Source of the DNA: Dyella_A sp035685805
Lineage (GTDB): Bacteria > Pseudomonadota > Gammaproteobacteria > Xanthomonadales > Rhodanobacteraceae
Direction of reading: 5' to 3'
DNA length: 64,000 nucleotides
Assembly: GCF_035685805.1 (NCBI RefSeq)
Contig: NZ_DASSAB010000038.1
Span: 62,001 to 126,000 of the forward strand
Part shown: positions 25,491 to 34,698 of the stretch, piece after piece
Position numbering within the stretch: the first letter of the stretch is position 1
How the letters are laid out: every line of letters begins with the position of its first letter
Notes under the pieces: model-generated
The model's input: the letters and a program-made list of their open reading frames with translations, nothing else
Told to the model about the DNA's origin: nothing
The model's database searches: none
Made by a program: the position numbers and the translations under genes

Positions 25491-26150
25491 TCAGCCCACG
25501 TGTTCGGCCAAGAAGGCGAGCGTCCGCTGCCAGGCCAACTGGGCGCTGCTGGCATCGTAGGTGCTCGAGTCGACATCGCGGTTGAAGGCGTGGCCGGCGT
25601 TGTAGAGATACAGCGGCGCGTCCGGGTTCGCCTCGGCGACCTTGGCGCGGTCTTCGGCGCTGATGTGCGTGTCCTTCTCGCCGTAATGGAACATCACCGG
25701 CGCCTTGGTCGGCCGGTCGACGAAGTGGGTATTGCCGCCGCCGTAGTAGCTCACGCCCGGCAGCCCGAGCTCGATCGCCGCCGCATAGGCGACCGTACCG
25801 CCCCAGCAGAAACCGACCGTGCCGACCTTGCCGGCGCCGGCCACGTGGGCGGCCGCCGCGGCAACATCCTGCAGCGGGCGCTCCATGCCCACCTTGCGCA
25901 TGAGGGCGATGCCTTCGCGCATGCCATCCTCGCCGTAACCGAGCTTCACGCCGGGCTGCACCGAGTCGAACAGCGCCGGAGCGATGGCCGTATAGCCGGC
26001 TGCCGCGACGCGGTTGGCGATATCGCAAATGTGCCCGGTGACGCCGAAGATCTCCTGGATCACCACGATGCCGCCCTTGCTGGGGCCGGCCGGCTCGGAG
26101 ACGTAGGCGTCGATCGCGGTGGCGCTCTGCAGCTTGATCATCTGACCCAT
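25491..26150 (-). CDS. Dienelactone hydrolase family protein, paralogue
   Basis: A 219-residue alpha/beta hydrolase clearly paralogous to the next gene: VVIQEIFGVTGHI, GFCWGG, HYGEKDTHIS and NAGHAFNRDVDSSTYDASSA align with the other copy in order. The Cys-Asp-His triad is complete. The ATG at 26150 is preceded by AGAGGA, and the longer open frame upstream is unsupported. A gap of 89 bases separates the two paralogues, so the genes are probably one transcript, but an internal promoter for the pxp operon is possible. Confidence 0.9.
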   Translation of the reverse strand: MGQMIKLQSATAIDAYVSEPAGPSKGGIVVIQEIFGVTGHICDIANRVAAAGYTAIAPALFDSVQPGVKLGYGEDGMREGIALMRKVGMERPLQDVAAAAAHVAGAGKVGTVGFCWGGTVAYAAAIELGLPGVSYYGGGNTHFVDRPTKAPVMFHYGEKDTHISAEDRAKVAEANPDAPLYLYNAGHAFNRDVDSSTYDASSAQLAWQRTLAFLAEHVG

Positions 26151-26293
26151 GGTGAGGTTCCTCTGGTGGCTACGGGGAAGGGCGGTGGCGCCGGCGCGCT
26201 GACAGCGCGGGGCCACGGCAAGCCCGCAACCTTAACGCGGCACCCGTCAGCATCGCGTTAGTCCTCGCGGGCAGCCCCCGCGCAGGACCGCGG

Positions 26294-26299
26294 TACAAT
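26294..26299 (+). promoter_or_regulatory. Putative -10 element of rimO
   Basis: TACAAT followed by CGCCGG lies 28 bases before the rimO ATG, matching the pattern found at apbC and prmB. A convincing -35 is not visible. Confidence 0.45.
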
Positions 26300-26327
26300 C
26301 GCCGGCTGATTCTTCCGGTCCCACGCC

Positions 26328-27671
26328 ATGTCCACGCCCGCGTCCACGCAGAAAATCGGTTTCGTCAGCCTCGGTTGCCCCAAGGCGCTGGTCGACTCCG
26401 AGCGCATCCTCACCCAGCTCAAGGTCGAGGGCTACGAGATCGTGCCCAGCTACAACGCGGCCGACGCGGTGGTGGTGAACACCTGCGGCTTCATCGATTC
26501 GGCGGTGCAGGAGTCGCTGGACGCGATCGGCGAGGCGCTGCACGAGAACGGCAAGGTGATCGTCACTGGCTGCCTGGGCAAGCGCGAGGCGCTGATCCGC
26601 GAGGCCTACCCCGACGTGCTGTCGATCAGCGGTCCGCAGGACTACGCCAGCGTGATGAGTGCGGTGCACACGGCGCTGCCGCCGGCACGCAACAAGTTCC
26701 TGGATCTGGTGCCGGACACCGGCGTGAAGCTCACGCCCAAGCACTATGCGTATCTGAAGATTTCCGAAGGCTGCAACCACCGCTGCAGCTTCTGCATCAT
26801 TCCGTCGATGCGCGGCGACCTGGTCTCGCGCCCGGTCGACGAAGTGCTGCGCGAGGCCGAGCGGCTGGTCAAGGGCGGCGTGAAGGAGCTTCTGGTGATC
26901 TCGCAGGACACCAGCGCCTACGGTGTCGACGTGAAGTACGCCGAGCACCTGTGGCGCGACAAGGCCTACCGCACGCGCATGACCGAGCTGTGCGAGGGCC
27001 TGTCCGAGCTGGGCGTGTGGACGCGGCTGCACTATGTCTACCCGTACCCGCACGTGGACGAGCTGATGCCGCTGATGGCAGCGGGCAAGATCCTTCCCTA
27101 CCTGGACATCCCGTTCCAGCACGCAAGCCCGCGCATCCTCAAGCTGATGAAGCGCCCCGGCAACATCGACAAGACGCTGGAGCGCATCCGCAACTGGCGC
27201 AAGGTGGTGCCGGACCTCACCATCCGCAGCACCTTCATCGTCGGCTTCCCCGGCGAGACCGACGCCGAGTTCGAGGAGCTGCTGGACTTCCTGCGCGAGG
27301 CCGAGCTGGATCGGGTGGGCGCGTTCACCTACTCGCCGGTCGAGGGCGCCCGGGCCAACGAGTTGCCCGATCCGGTCTCCGAGGAGCTGAAGGAAGACCG
27401 CCTCGAGCAGTTCATGGCGGTGCAGGCGGAAATCTCCGCCGCCAAGCTGCAGCGCAAGGTCGGCCGCACGATCCAAGTGCTGGTCGACGAGGCGAATGCG
27501 GAGGGTGCGGTGGCGCGCTCGGCGGCAGACGCACCGGAGATCGACGGCACCGTGCTGATCGCCGACGGGCAGAAGCTCAAGCCCGGCCAGTTCGTGCAGG
27601 TGGTGGTGGAATCGGCCGGCGAGCACGACCTGCACGCGCGCCTGGCCCAGCCCGTGCTGCCGGTGGTGTGA
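26328..27671 (+). CDS. rimO: Ribosomal protein uS12 methylthiotransferase RimO
   Basis: Radical-SAM enzyme that methylthiolates a conserved Asp of ribosomal protein uS12. The 447-residue protein has the N-terminal UPF0004 cluster cysteines (SLGCPKALVDSE, VNTCGFIDSA, VTGCLGKRE), the radical-SAM CNHRCSFCIIP motif and a C-terminal TRAM domain (after about 375). PSMRGDLVSRP is typical of RimO and separates it from MiaB. The stop overlaps the GTG start of the DUF3025 gene by four bases. Confidence 0.97.
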   Translation: MSTPASTQKIGFVSLGCPKALVDSERILTQLKVEGYEIVPSYNAADAVVVNTCGFIDSAVQESLDAIGEALHENGKVIVTGCLGKREALIREAYPDVLSISGPQDYASVMSAVHTALPPARNKFLDLVPDTGVKLTPKHYAYLKISEGCNHRCSFCIIPSMRGDLVSRPVDEVLREAERLVKGGVKELLVISQDTSAYGVDVKYAEHLWRDKAYRTRMTELCEGLSELGVWTRLHYVYPYPHVDELMPLMAAGKILPYLDIPFQHASPRILKLMKRPGNIDKTLERIRNWRKVVPDLTIRSTFIVGFPGETDAEFEELLDFLREAELDRVGAFTYSPVEGARANELPDPVSEELKEDRLEQFMAVQAEISAAKLQRKVGRTIQVLVDEANAEGAVARSAADAPEIDGTVLIADGQKLKPGQFVQVVVESAGEHDLHARLAQPVLPVV

Positions 27672-28480
27672 AGCGGCAGCGCTACGCCGCCCCGGCGCGC
27701 GAGGCGGTCGATCCGGCCGTATTCGCAAAGCCGCCGCTGGCTGACTGGAGCGAGTACGACGCGCTGCTGCGCGGACCGCACTGGCCCGCGATCGATGCGC
27801 TCAACGCACTGCGCCACGATACGACGATGCCGCGCTTCGCCGCGCAGGATCACGCGCTGCTCGCCGACGGCCTGCACTACGAGCAGCGCATCGCCGAATG
27901 CGGGCTTATCGCCACCCGCGAACGCAACTGGCACGACCTGCTCAACGCGCTGGTATGGCTGCGCCATCCCACGCTGAAGGCCGCGCTGAATCGCCGCCAG
28001 GTGCAGGAGATCGCCCGCATGGGGCCGCGCCAGCGCTCGCGCCCGCAATACGCCATGACCCATTTCGACGAGGCCGGCGTGCTGGTGCGCCTGGCCGATC
28101 CGGCGCTGCTGGCGCTGTGGGATGCGCACGACTGGCACGGCCTGTTCTGGCGCGAGCGGGCGGCGTGGGTGGACGGGCGCATCGCGGTCACCGTGTTCGG
28201 CCATGCGCTGCTCGAACACGCCCTCACGCCAGGCAAGCTGCTGGTGGGCAAGGCGCTGGTGTGCGGAAGTGGTGTCGATGTCGCTTGGGACAGCCTCGCC
28301 GCGGCCACGGCGGCGCGCATCGCGCGTGGCCAGCTGTTGACCGACCCACTCGAACTACGCCCCTTGCCGCTGTCGGGCATTCCAGGATGGCACCGGGAAA
28401 ACGGCGCGGAGGCTTTCCACCACGCCACGCCCTGCTACCAACCGCTACGCCCGGGCCGCCGTTATCCGCCGCCGTGGTGA
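27668..28480 (+). CDS. DUF3025 family protein
   Basis: A 270-residue, soluble protein of unknown function. The GTG at 27668 overlaps the rimO stop as GTGA; the open frame is longer upstream, but that part reads through rimO in another frame. The conserved core YEQRIAECGLIATRERNWHDLLNALVWLRHP is characteristic of DUF3025, and the C-terminus has GWHRENGAEAFHHATPCYQP. Adjacent to rimO in related genomes as far as I recall. A role in translation is possible but not shown. Confidence 0.85.
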   Translation: MKRQRYAAPAREAVDPAVFAKPPLADWSEYDALLRGPHWPAIDALNALRHDTTMPRFAAQDHALLADGLHYEQRIAECGLIATRERNWHDLLNALVWLRHPTLKAALNRRQVQEIARMGPRQRSRPQYAMTHFDEAGVLVRLADPALLALWDAHDWHGLFWRERAAWVDGRIAVTVFGHALLEHALTPGKLLVGKALVCGSGVDVAWDSLAAATAARIARGQLLTDPLELRPLPLSGIPGWHRENGAEAFHHATPCYQPLRPGRRYPPPW

Positions 28481-28628
28481 TGCCCGCATGGCGCCAGAAG
28501 ACCCGCCATCTCATCGAGCACCGGTCGCAATCGACGCGCGCTCCCGTCGCGGCTGGTCGGCCCGGCCGTTCGCAACGCCTGCGCGGTGACTGCTAGGATC
28601 TGCGCCCCCTGTCACCGGCGAACGCACC

Positions 28629-29465
28629 ATGGGCAACATCGTCTGGCTTGCCTCGTATCCCAAGTCCGGAAACACATGGCTGCGCGCCTTCCTCGCCAAT
28701 TTCATCGCCAACCGGTCAGCGCCGGTACCGCTCAACGAGCTGTCTCTTTACGCCGAAGATGAGGCGAATCCGGATCTCTTCACCAGCTTGGGCGGACGAC
28801 CCAGCAGTGGACTCGACATCGACGAGATTTCGGCGCTGCGTCCGCAAGTTCACGCGGAAATCGCGGCGCGCGCCGCGGGGACGTGTTTCGTCAAGACGCA
28901 CAACATGGCGGGCAGCTTCAACGGCTATCCGCTCCACAATATGCAGGTGACCGCAGGAGCCATTTACGTGGTGCGCAATCCGCTCGATCTCGCGGTGAGC
29001 ATGACGCATCACTTCGGCATCGGCGTGGACGAGGCGATCGAACGGCTGGGCGATGAGAATGTCGCCACCGCCAATGACGCTCGCTTCGTGAGCCAGATCC
29101 TCGGCTCCTGGTCGCTGCATGCAAGGAGCTGGGCGGACATCAAGCATGACCGCGTGCTGGTGATTCGCTATGAAGACATGATCGACAAGCCGCTCAAGGC
29201 TTTTCTGAAGGTCGCCAAGCTGGTGAGCGCGGGTGCGGATCGAGCGCGCGTCGACCGTGCCGTGCGCCATGCAGAGTTCCGCAGCCTGGCCACCCTCGAG
29301 AGGCAGCACGGATTCATCGAGGCATCGGACAAGGGGGCCCGCTTTTTCCGCAAGGGCCGCGTCAACGAATGGCGTTTGGCGCTCACGCGCGAACAGGCTC
29401 AGCGCGTGGTGGCAGCGCACCGGGAGCAGATGCAGCGCTTTGGCTACGTGCCGGCCGGGTTCTGA
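28629..29465 (+). CDS. Sulfotransferase domain protein
   Basis: A 278-residue, probably cytosolic, PAPS-dependent sulfotransferase. The 5'-phosphosulfate loop is YPKSGNTWLR (residues 10-19), the 3'-phosphate motif is VVRNPLDLAVSM, and FFRKGRVNEWR corresponds to the C-terminal nucleotide-binding loop. The acceptor is unknown; a carbohydrate, lipid or secondary metabolite is possible. There is no sulfate-activation gene nearby. The gene is isolated between DUF3025 and greB, and its codon use is slightly less GC-biased than its neighbours by eye, so lateral acquisition is possible. A TAGGAT hexamer lies 29 bases before the ATG. Confidence 0.85.
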   Translation: MGNIVWLASYPKSGNTWLRAFLANFIANRSAPVPLNELSLYAEDEANPDLFTSLGGRPSSGLDIDEISALRPQVHAEIAARAAGTCFVKTHNMAGSFNGYPLHNMQVTAGAIYVVRNPLDLAVSMTHHFGIGVDEAIERLGDENVATANDARFVSQILGSWSLHARSWADIKHDRVLVIRYEDMIDKPLKAFLKVAKLVSAGADRARVDRAVRHAEFRSLATLERQHGFIEASDKGARFFRKGRVNEWRLALTREQAQRVVAAHREQMQRFGYVPAGF

Positions 29466-29693
29466 TCGTTCGCGCGCAACCCGCCGGACTCGGGAGGTCC
29501 GACCGGCCGACAGGCTGCAGGCGAGTCGTGGTCGACCGTATGGGCTGGGATGCACCGTTCTCCTGGTCTGCCGTGGGCGCCCGCCCGCTCGACGGCAGCT
29601 ATCCCCGTAAAGCGCCGCTGCCATGGATGGCGCCCTCTTCGGTGCCGCCGCAGCAGGCCTCAGCACGGCGCGCGTGCGGCGTTCCGTGCAAGC
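29466..29693. other. Intergenic interval between sulfotransferase and greB
   Basis: These 228 bases between the convergent ends of the sulfotransferase and greB show no convincing gene, RNA or strong terminator. Short open frames in it lack a ribosome site. Confidence 0.5.
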
Positions 29694-30194
29694 CTAGTCG
29701 TAGTTGATGGACACGATCGCGAACTGCATTTCGCCGCCGGGCAACTCAGCGGAAAACTCGTCATCCACGCGTTTTTTCAGCACTGCCCGGGCAAGTGGCG
29801 AGTCGATGCTTATCCAGCCTTTCCTAGCATCGGTTTCGTCGGGGCCGACGATGCGGTAGCGCACTGTCTCGCCGCTCTTGACCTGCTCCAGCTCGATCTC
29901 CGCGCCGAAGAACACGGTGCCGCGATCCGACGGCGCACCCTCGGCCACCTTCAGCGACGGGATCCGCTTGCTCAGGTAGCGAACGCGGCGGTCGATCTCG
30001 CCCAGCTGCTTTTTGCGATACGTGTACTCGGCGTTTTCCGAGCGGTCGCCCTCGGCTGCCGCGGCCGCCAGCGCGCGCACCACTTCCGGGCGCAGCGTGT
30101 GCCACAGGTGGTCCAGCTCCGCCTTCAGCCGATCGAAGCCGGCGCGCGTGATGATGGCGGTCGAGCGGGGGGCAGGCGGTCGCCAGCGAGTCAT
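29694..30194 (-). CDS. greB: Transcription elongation factor GreB
   Basis: Cleavage factor that inserts into the RNA polymerase secondary channel and rescues backtracked complexes. The 166-residue protein starts MTRWRPPAPRST at 30194. The N-terminal coiled coil carries the acidic tip EGDRSENAEYTYRKK. The C-terminal FKBP-like domain contains TVRYRIVGPDETDARKGWISIDSPLARAVL. KRIPSL and the longer basic patch favour GreB over GreA. It is monocistronic; 90 bases separate it from the membrane/TPR gene upstream. Confidence 0.94.
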   Translation of the reverse strand: MTRWRPPAPRSTAIITRAGFDRLKAELDHLWHTLRPEVVRALAAAAAEGDRSENAEYTYRKKQLGEIDRRVRYLSKRIPSLKVAEGAPSDRGTVFFGAEIELEQVKSGETVRYRIVGPDETDARKGWISIDSPLARAVLKKRVDDEFSAELPGGEMQFAIVSINYD

Positions 30195-30284
30195 GCGGTA
30201 TCCGGTCAGCGTCGGCGGGACGGCGATGGTAATGCGCGCGCGCGCCGTCGGGCGCAATGCAAGGTGCAGCTGCTGCTGTCTGGC

Positions 30285-31559
30285 TCAGCGCGCCGGCAGG
30301 GCGTCGGGGCCAAGGCGCCGAGCGGCCTCGCGCAGGTCCGCCTGCAGCGGATGCCCCGGCCACGCCTGCAGCAGGCGCCCGAGCGCGCGCGCCAGATCGT
30401 CGCGTTGTTCGTCGTGGAGATCGAGCAGGCCGGCGGCGAGCAGCGCGTAATGCGGGCCGTGGGGATCGGCGGGCCAGGTGGCGAGGTAGCCGCGGCATAG
30501 CCCGATGGCGGTGCGTCGCATGCCCAGGCGCGCAGCCAGGTCGGCCAGCTCGCCGCAGGTGCGCGGATCGTCCGGGATGAAGGCCGGATCCAGCGCGCAG
30601 CAGTCCTGCAGCATCCCCAGCGCCCGCCGCGACTCCCCGTGGGCGATCCAGGCCGCGATACGAATCTGCCCGTGCACCAGCAACGCCTCGCGCTGGTTCT
30701 GCGCGCGCAGCAGGTCGCGGTAGGCCTGGTGCAGCTCGTCCGGCGCCTCCCGGTCCTGCAGCCGTGGCACCAGCATGCGCAGCGCGGCAGGCGCATCGGT
30801 GCGCGCCAGCTCGTGCACGGCGGCCAGCAGTCGCTGGTCGGCGTTCAGCCCCAAGGCCTCGGCCAGTACCTCGGCCTCGGGCACCAGTCCGAACTGTTCG
30901 TGGCGGCGGTGGATCATGACGCCCATCAGATGGAAGCCGAGCACGATCAGGTAGCTGTAGGCGAATCCGAACAGCGGCAGCGATATCAGCCGCGGCAGAC
31001 TGGCACTGACCAGCGATGCCAGCACGGCAAGCAGCCCTACCGCCACGTTGACGGCCACCGGCAGCAGATAGCTCCACCCGAACCGCCGGATGATCTCGCC
31101 CCAGTGCTGCGGGTTCAGCGCCTGCAGCAGGCCGCCGTCGAAGGCCAGCGCCATGTCGATGGCCGGCAGCACCAGCGCCGCCGCCAGCAGGGCGGGCCAG
31201 AACAGTGCCGGCGAGTAAAAGGTCATGGCAACGCAGAAAAGCGCCGCCAGCACGTGCACCACGGTCAGGCCCCAGGCGGCCCGATCGCTGTCGCCCAGCC
31301 CCACATCGGGCGGGTCGGCAAAACCGTTGGCGGTATGGAGCATGCACTCGGCGGCGTAGCGCCAGGTGGCGCCCCAGACCAGCAGGCTGCCGAGCAGGCC
31401 GAGGGTCAGCGGCAGCAGACCCACCCAGTGCACCAGCGCCAGTCCGACCAGGGTCGGCAGCGCGGCGCCGCGCAGCGGGTAGCGCAGCCCGAGGGCAAAG
31501 CGCTCGCGCAGTGGCGTACCCGGGTCGACCGCCGGGCGACGCGCGTGCCCGGCTTTCAA
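30285..31559 (-). CDS. Membrane protein with TPR-like C-terminal half, unknown function
   Basis: A 424-residue protein I cannot assign to a known family. The first 220 residues hold about five hydrophobic spans (for example ALPTLVGLALVHWVGLLPL and LISLPLFGFAYSYLIVLGF). The C-terminal half is soluble and made of helical repeats rich in Ala, Leu and Arg, resembling TPR repeats (ALLVHGQIRIAAWIAHGESRRALGML). The start is TTG, overlapping the stop of the upstream HerA-like gene (TTGA), with no better ATG or GTG nearby. Coupling suggests the two work together, perhaps the helicase acting near the membrane; this is inference. Confidence 0.7.
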   Translation of the reverse strand: MKAGHARRPAVDPGTPLRERFALGLRYPLRGAALPTLVGLALVHWVGLLPLTLGLLGSLLVWGATWRYAAECMLHTANGFADPPDVGLGDSDRAAWGLTVVHVLAALFCVAMTFYSPALFWPALLAAALVLPAIDMALAFDGGLLQALNPQHWGEIIRRFGWSYLLPVAVNVAVGLLAVLASLVSASLPRLISLPLFGFAYSYLIVLGFHLMGVMIHRRHEQFGLVPEAEVLAEALGLNADQRLLAAVHELARTDAPAALRMLVPRLQDREAPDELHQAYRDLLRAQNQREALLVHGQIRIAAWIAHGESRRALGMLQDCCALDPAFIPDDPRTCGELADLAARLGMRRTAIGLCRGYLATWPADPHGPHYALLAAGLLDLHDEQRDDLARALGRLLQAWPGHPLQADLREAARRLGPDALPAR

Positions 31560-33058
31560 CGCCGGCCGCCGAAGATGCCGCCAAGCACGCCGCGCAGGAT
31601 CTGCCGGCCCAGCTGGGAACCGACCGTACGCACGGCTGACTTGCCCATCGCCTCGATCATGCCCTGGCGGCGCTTGGTGCCGAAAAGGGCGTCATGCACG
31701 GCGCCGCCCCAGGCCGACCCGGGCGTGCCGGCGGTGGAAGGCGCGCTGGTGGCGACCCGTTCCGCATCGGCGGCTTTTTCCTGCGCGCGGGCAGCAAGCT
31801 TCTCGGCCGCCGATTCACGGTTGATGGCGGTGTCGTACTTGCCGCCGACCGGCGAGCGCATCCGCACGACATGGCGCTCCTCGCTGGTGATTGCGCCGAT
31901 ACGGCAACACGGTGCGGTGACGAGCACCTGCTGCACCGGTGCCGGCACGCCGCCCGCCCCGAGCGTGGAGGCCAGGGCTTCGCCCACTGCCAGCCGGGTG
32001 ATTGCCGTCACCACGTCGAGCTTCGGATTGACGACGAAGGTCTCGGCGGCGGCTTTCACCGCCTTCTGGTCGCGCGGGGTGAACGCGCGCAGCGCGTGCT
32101 GCACGCGGTTGCCGAGCTGGCCGAGGATCTCGCCGGGCACGTCGTCGGGGTTCTGCGAGCAGAAGTACACGCCCACGCCCTTGGAGCGGATCAGTCGCAC
32201 GACCTGCTCCACGCGCTGGCGCAGCGCCGGCGGGCAGTCGTCGAACAGCAGGTGCGCCTCGTCGAAGAAGAACACCAGCTTGGGCTGGTCCAGATCACCC
32301 ACTTCCGGCAGCTGCTCGAACAACTCCGACAGCAGCCACAGCAGGAAGGTCGAGTAGAGCCTGGGCTTCATGATCAGCTGATCGGCGGCCAGCACGTTTA
32401 TGACGCCACGCCCGCTCATGTCCTGGCGCATCAGGTCGACGAGGTCCAGCGCCGGCTCGCCGAAGAACTGGTCGGCACCGTCCTGCTCCAGCTTGAGCAG
32501 GGCGCGCTGGATCGCCGCGATGCTTTGCGGGCTGATCAGGCCGTACTGGGCGGAGATCGTCTTGGCGTTTTCGCTGGCAAAGCCGAGCATGCTGCGCAGG
32601 TCGGCCAGGTCGAGCAGCAGCAGGCCCTGATCGTCGGCGACCTTGAACACCACTTCGAGCACGCCCTGCTGGGTGTCGTTGAGCTCCAGCACGCGGCCGA
32701 GCAGCGTGGGCCCCATCTCGCTGATGGTGGCGCGCACGGGGTGGCCGAGCTTGCCGTAGATATCCCAGAACACCACCGGGTTGGCTTGCGGCTTCCAGTC
32801 GGTGAGCCTGAGCCTGGCCAGCCGTGCCTTGAGCGTCTCCCCCGGCTCGCCGGCGGCCATCGCCAGGCCGGCCAGATCGCCTTTGGCGTCGGCCAGGAAA
32901 CAGGGCACGCCGAGCCGTGAGAAGCCCTCCGCCAGCACCATCAGCGAGACCGACTTCCCGGTGCCGGTGGCGCCGGCGATCATGCCGTGGCGGTTGCCGT
33001 AGCGCGGATCGAGGCTAACCCGGACGTCATCGTTGCAGCCGATCAGGATGTCGCTCAT
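31556..33058 (-). CDS. HerA-like ATPase, DUF853 family
   Basis: A 500-residue hexameric P-loop ATPase of the HerA/FtsK superfamily (YjgR-like). Walker A is AGATGTGKS near residue 28, Walker B is KLVFFFDEAHLLFDD and the arginine-finger region lies near LRQRVEQVVRLIRSKGVGVYFCSQNP. The C-terminal 100 residues are Ala-rich and end with GGIFGGRR. DUF853 proteins are thought to move or process DNA, but their function is not established. The stop overlaps the TTG start of the membrane/TPR gene. Confidence 0.88.
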   Translation of the reverse strand: MSDILIGCNDDVRVSLDPRYGNRHGMIAGATGTGKSVSLMVLAEGFSRLGVPCFLADAKGDLAGLAMAAGEPGETLKARLARLRLTDWKPQANPVVFWDIYGKLGHPVRATISEMGPTLLGRVLELNDTQQGVLEVVFKVADDQGLLLLDLADLRSMLGFASENAKTISAQYGLISPQSIAAIQRALLKLEQDGADQFFGEPALDLVDLMRQDMSGRGVINVLAADQLIMKPRLYSTFLLWLLSELFEQLPEVGDLDQPKLVFFFDEAHLLFDDCPPALRQRVEQVVRLIRSKGVGVYFCSQNPDDVPGEILGQLGNRVQHALRAFTPRDQKAVKAAAETFVVNPKLDVVTAITRLAVGEALASTLGAGGVPAPVQQVLVTAPCCRIGAITSEERHVVRMRSPVGGKYDTAINRESAAEKLAARAQEKAADAERVATSAPSTAGTPGSAWGGAVHDALFGTKRRQGMIEAMGKSAVRTVGSQLGRQILRGVLGGIFGGRR

Positions 33059-33200
33059 GCGCTGGTGTCTCCCCGTGAGTTCGCCGATTCTACCCAGCCA
33101 CGAGACGGGGCAGCGCGCTGCAGCCTGTAATGCCGCGGCGCGATTGAGTCCGCCTGCGCTGCCGGCTATGGTGGGGGTTTACCTGCTCCCGAAGTCCCCC

Positions 33201-34667
33201 ATGTCGTCGTTCTCCCCGCGTTCCGTCTGTCGCCCGCTGCTGCTCGTGTCCCTGGCCGCTCTTGGCGGCTGTGCCTCCTCGCCAGGCAAGGGTCCGGCCG
33301 GCTCCTCGCTCAACGATCTTTATGCGCAGGTGGACAGCGCCAGCAAGGGCTACGAGGCCGCCCTGCGGCAGGCGCGCGAGGGGAACGAGCAGGCGTCGCA
33401 GAAGACCCTGTCGGCGGCGCTGGACCAGCTCAAGCGTGCGTCGGCCCGCTGCGACAGCACGCCGGGTTGCGAGCCGCAGCGTTTCTACGCTGTGTTCGAC
33501 CGCCTGCTGCGGCTGAAGGACGGCAGCGCGATCGGCGACGAGGGTCTGGAGACCGCCGGCGAGACCACCTCGCCCGACGGCGGCGCCAACACCGGCGCCG
33601 CCAGCCTGCCGCAGGCGCAGCGCAGCGTGACGCTGCTGCACGGCCAGAAGCTGTCTGAGCTGATCGCGATGAACGGCCCGGTGAAGGCGGCGCTGGAGAT
33701 GTGGCTGACCCAGTGGCGGCCGAACCTGATGGACGCGTGGGTGAACTACCAGTACATGCGCTTCGAGATGTGGCCGCAGTACGAGAAGGCCGATCTGCCC
33801 GAGGCCGTGCTGTTCGGCATCATGGCCAAGGAGTCCGGTGGCAAGGTGCACGCCGTGTCGCGCTCGGGCGCCGCCGGGCCGCTGCAATTCATGTATGCCA
33901 CCGGCCTGCGCTTCGGGCTGAGCAGCGACAGCGGTTTCGACACACGCTTCGATCCGGGTCAGTCGGCACGCGCCAACGCCGCCTACCTGAACGAGCAGCT
34001 GCGCGTGTTCAACGACAACCTCGAGCTCAGCCTGGCCGCCTACAACGGCGGCGAGGGGCGCATGCGCCGGCTTGCAGGGGATCGCCCCGAGGTGAGTTTC
34101 TACGACCCGTCGGTGTACGACGAGCTGTCGCAGGAGACGCGCGACTACGTGCCGTCCGTGCTGGCGGCCGCGTGGCTGTTCCTGCATCCGGAGAGTTACA
34201 ACCTGCGGTTCCCCAAGGTGGACGGTCGTCCCGGGCAGGTCACGCTCAAGCGCCCTGCGTCGATCTCCGAGCTCACCGTGTGCCTGGGCAGCGCGGGTGA
34301 CATGAGTGACGGCTGGTTCCGCACCTTGCGCAACCTCAATCCGCGGCTCAATCCGGAAGAGGCCCAGCCGGTCGGCGCCACAATCAAGCTGCCCCAGCCG
34401 CTCGAGTCGGCCTACGCCTCTCGCTGTGCGGACGGTCCGTGGCCGATTCTTGCCAGCGACCTGCACCATGCAGCCGTGCCCGCGCCGCCGCCGGCGCGGT
34501 CCACCCCCGTGGGTGATCGCGTCTACAAGGTGCGGGGTGGAGATACGCTGATCAGCATCGTGCGCAAGCTGCGCTGCTCCAGCGTGGAGGAGATTGCCCG
34601 GACCAATCGGCTGCGCCGCCACGAGATTCGCGTAGGGCAGGTACTCAAGGTGCCGGACTGCGGCTGA
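33201..34667 (+). CDS. Lytic transglycosylase lipoprotein with LysM domain
   Basis: Probably a membrane-bound lytic murein transglycosylase of the MltD type, cleaving the glycan backbone of peptidoglycan. The 488-residue precursor has a lipoprotein signal with lipobox LGGC (Cys near 24). The SLT domain (about 195-300) shows GIMAKESGGKVHAVSRSGAAGPLQFM with the catalytic Glu and AYNGGEGRMRRL. A LysM domain closes the protein (VYKVRGGDTLISIVRKL, about 440-485). I chose the ATG at 33201 since it gives a proper signal peptide. It is divergent from the HerA-like gene. Confidence 0.88.
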   Translation: MSSFSPRSVCRPLLLVSLAALGGCASSPGKGPAGSSLNDLYAQVDSASKGYEAALRQAREGNEQASQKTLSAALDQLKRASARCDSTPGCEPQRFYAVFDRLLRLKDGSAIGDEGLETAGETTSPDGGANTGAASLPQAQRSVTLLHGQKLSELIAMNGPVKAALEMWLTQWRPNLMDAWVNYQYMRFEMWPQYEKADLPEAVLFGIMAKESGGKVHAVSRSGAAGPLQFMYATGLRFGLSSDSGFDTRFDPGQSARANAAYLNEQLRVFNDNLELSLAAYNGGEGRMRRLAGDRPEVSFYDPSVYDELSQETRDYVPSVLAAAWLFLHPESYNLRFPKVDGRPGQVTLKRPASISELTVCLGSAGDMSDGWFRTLRNLNPRLNPEEAQPVGATIKLPQPLESAYASRCADGPWPILASDLHHAAVPAPPPARSTPVGDRVYKVRGGDTLISIVRKLRCSSVEEIARTNRLRRHEIRVGQVLKVPDCG

Positions 34668-34698
34668 GCCAGCGGCAGGCGTGCCGTTGGCCGGGAGC

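Noticed and set aside
26375..28480. A 701-residue open frame spanning rimO and the DUF3025 gene, which looks like a fusion
   Set aside because: The first two thirds are an out-of-frame reading of rimO. The DUF3025 gene starts at the GTG at 27668, so there is no fusion or frameshift.
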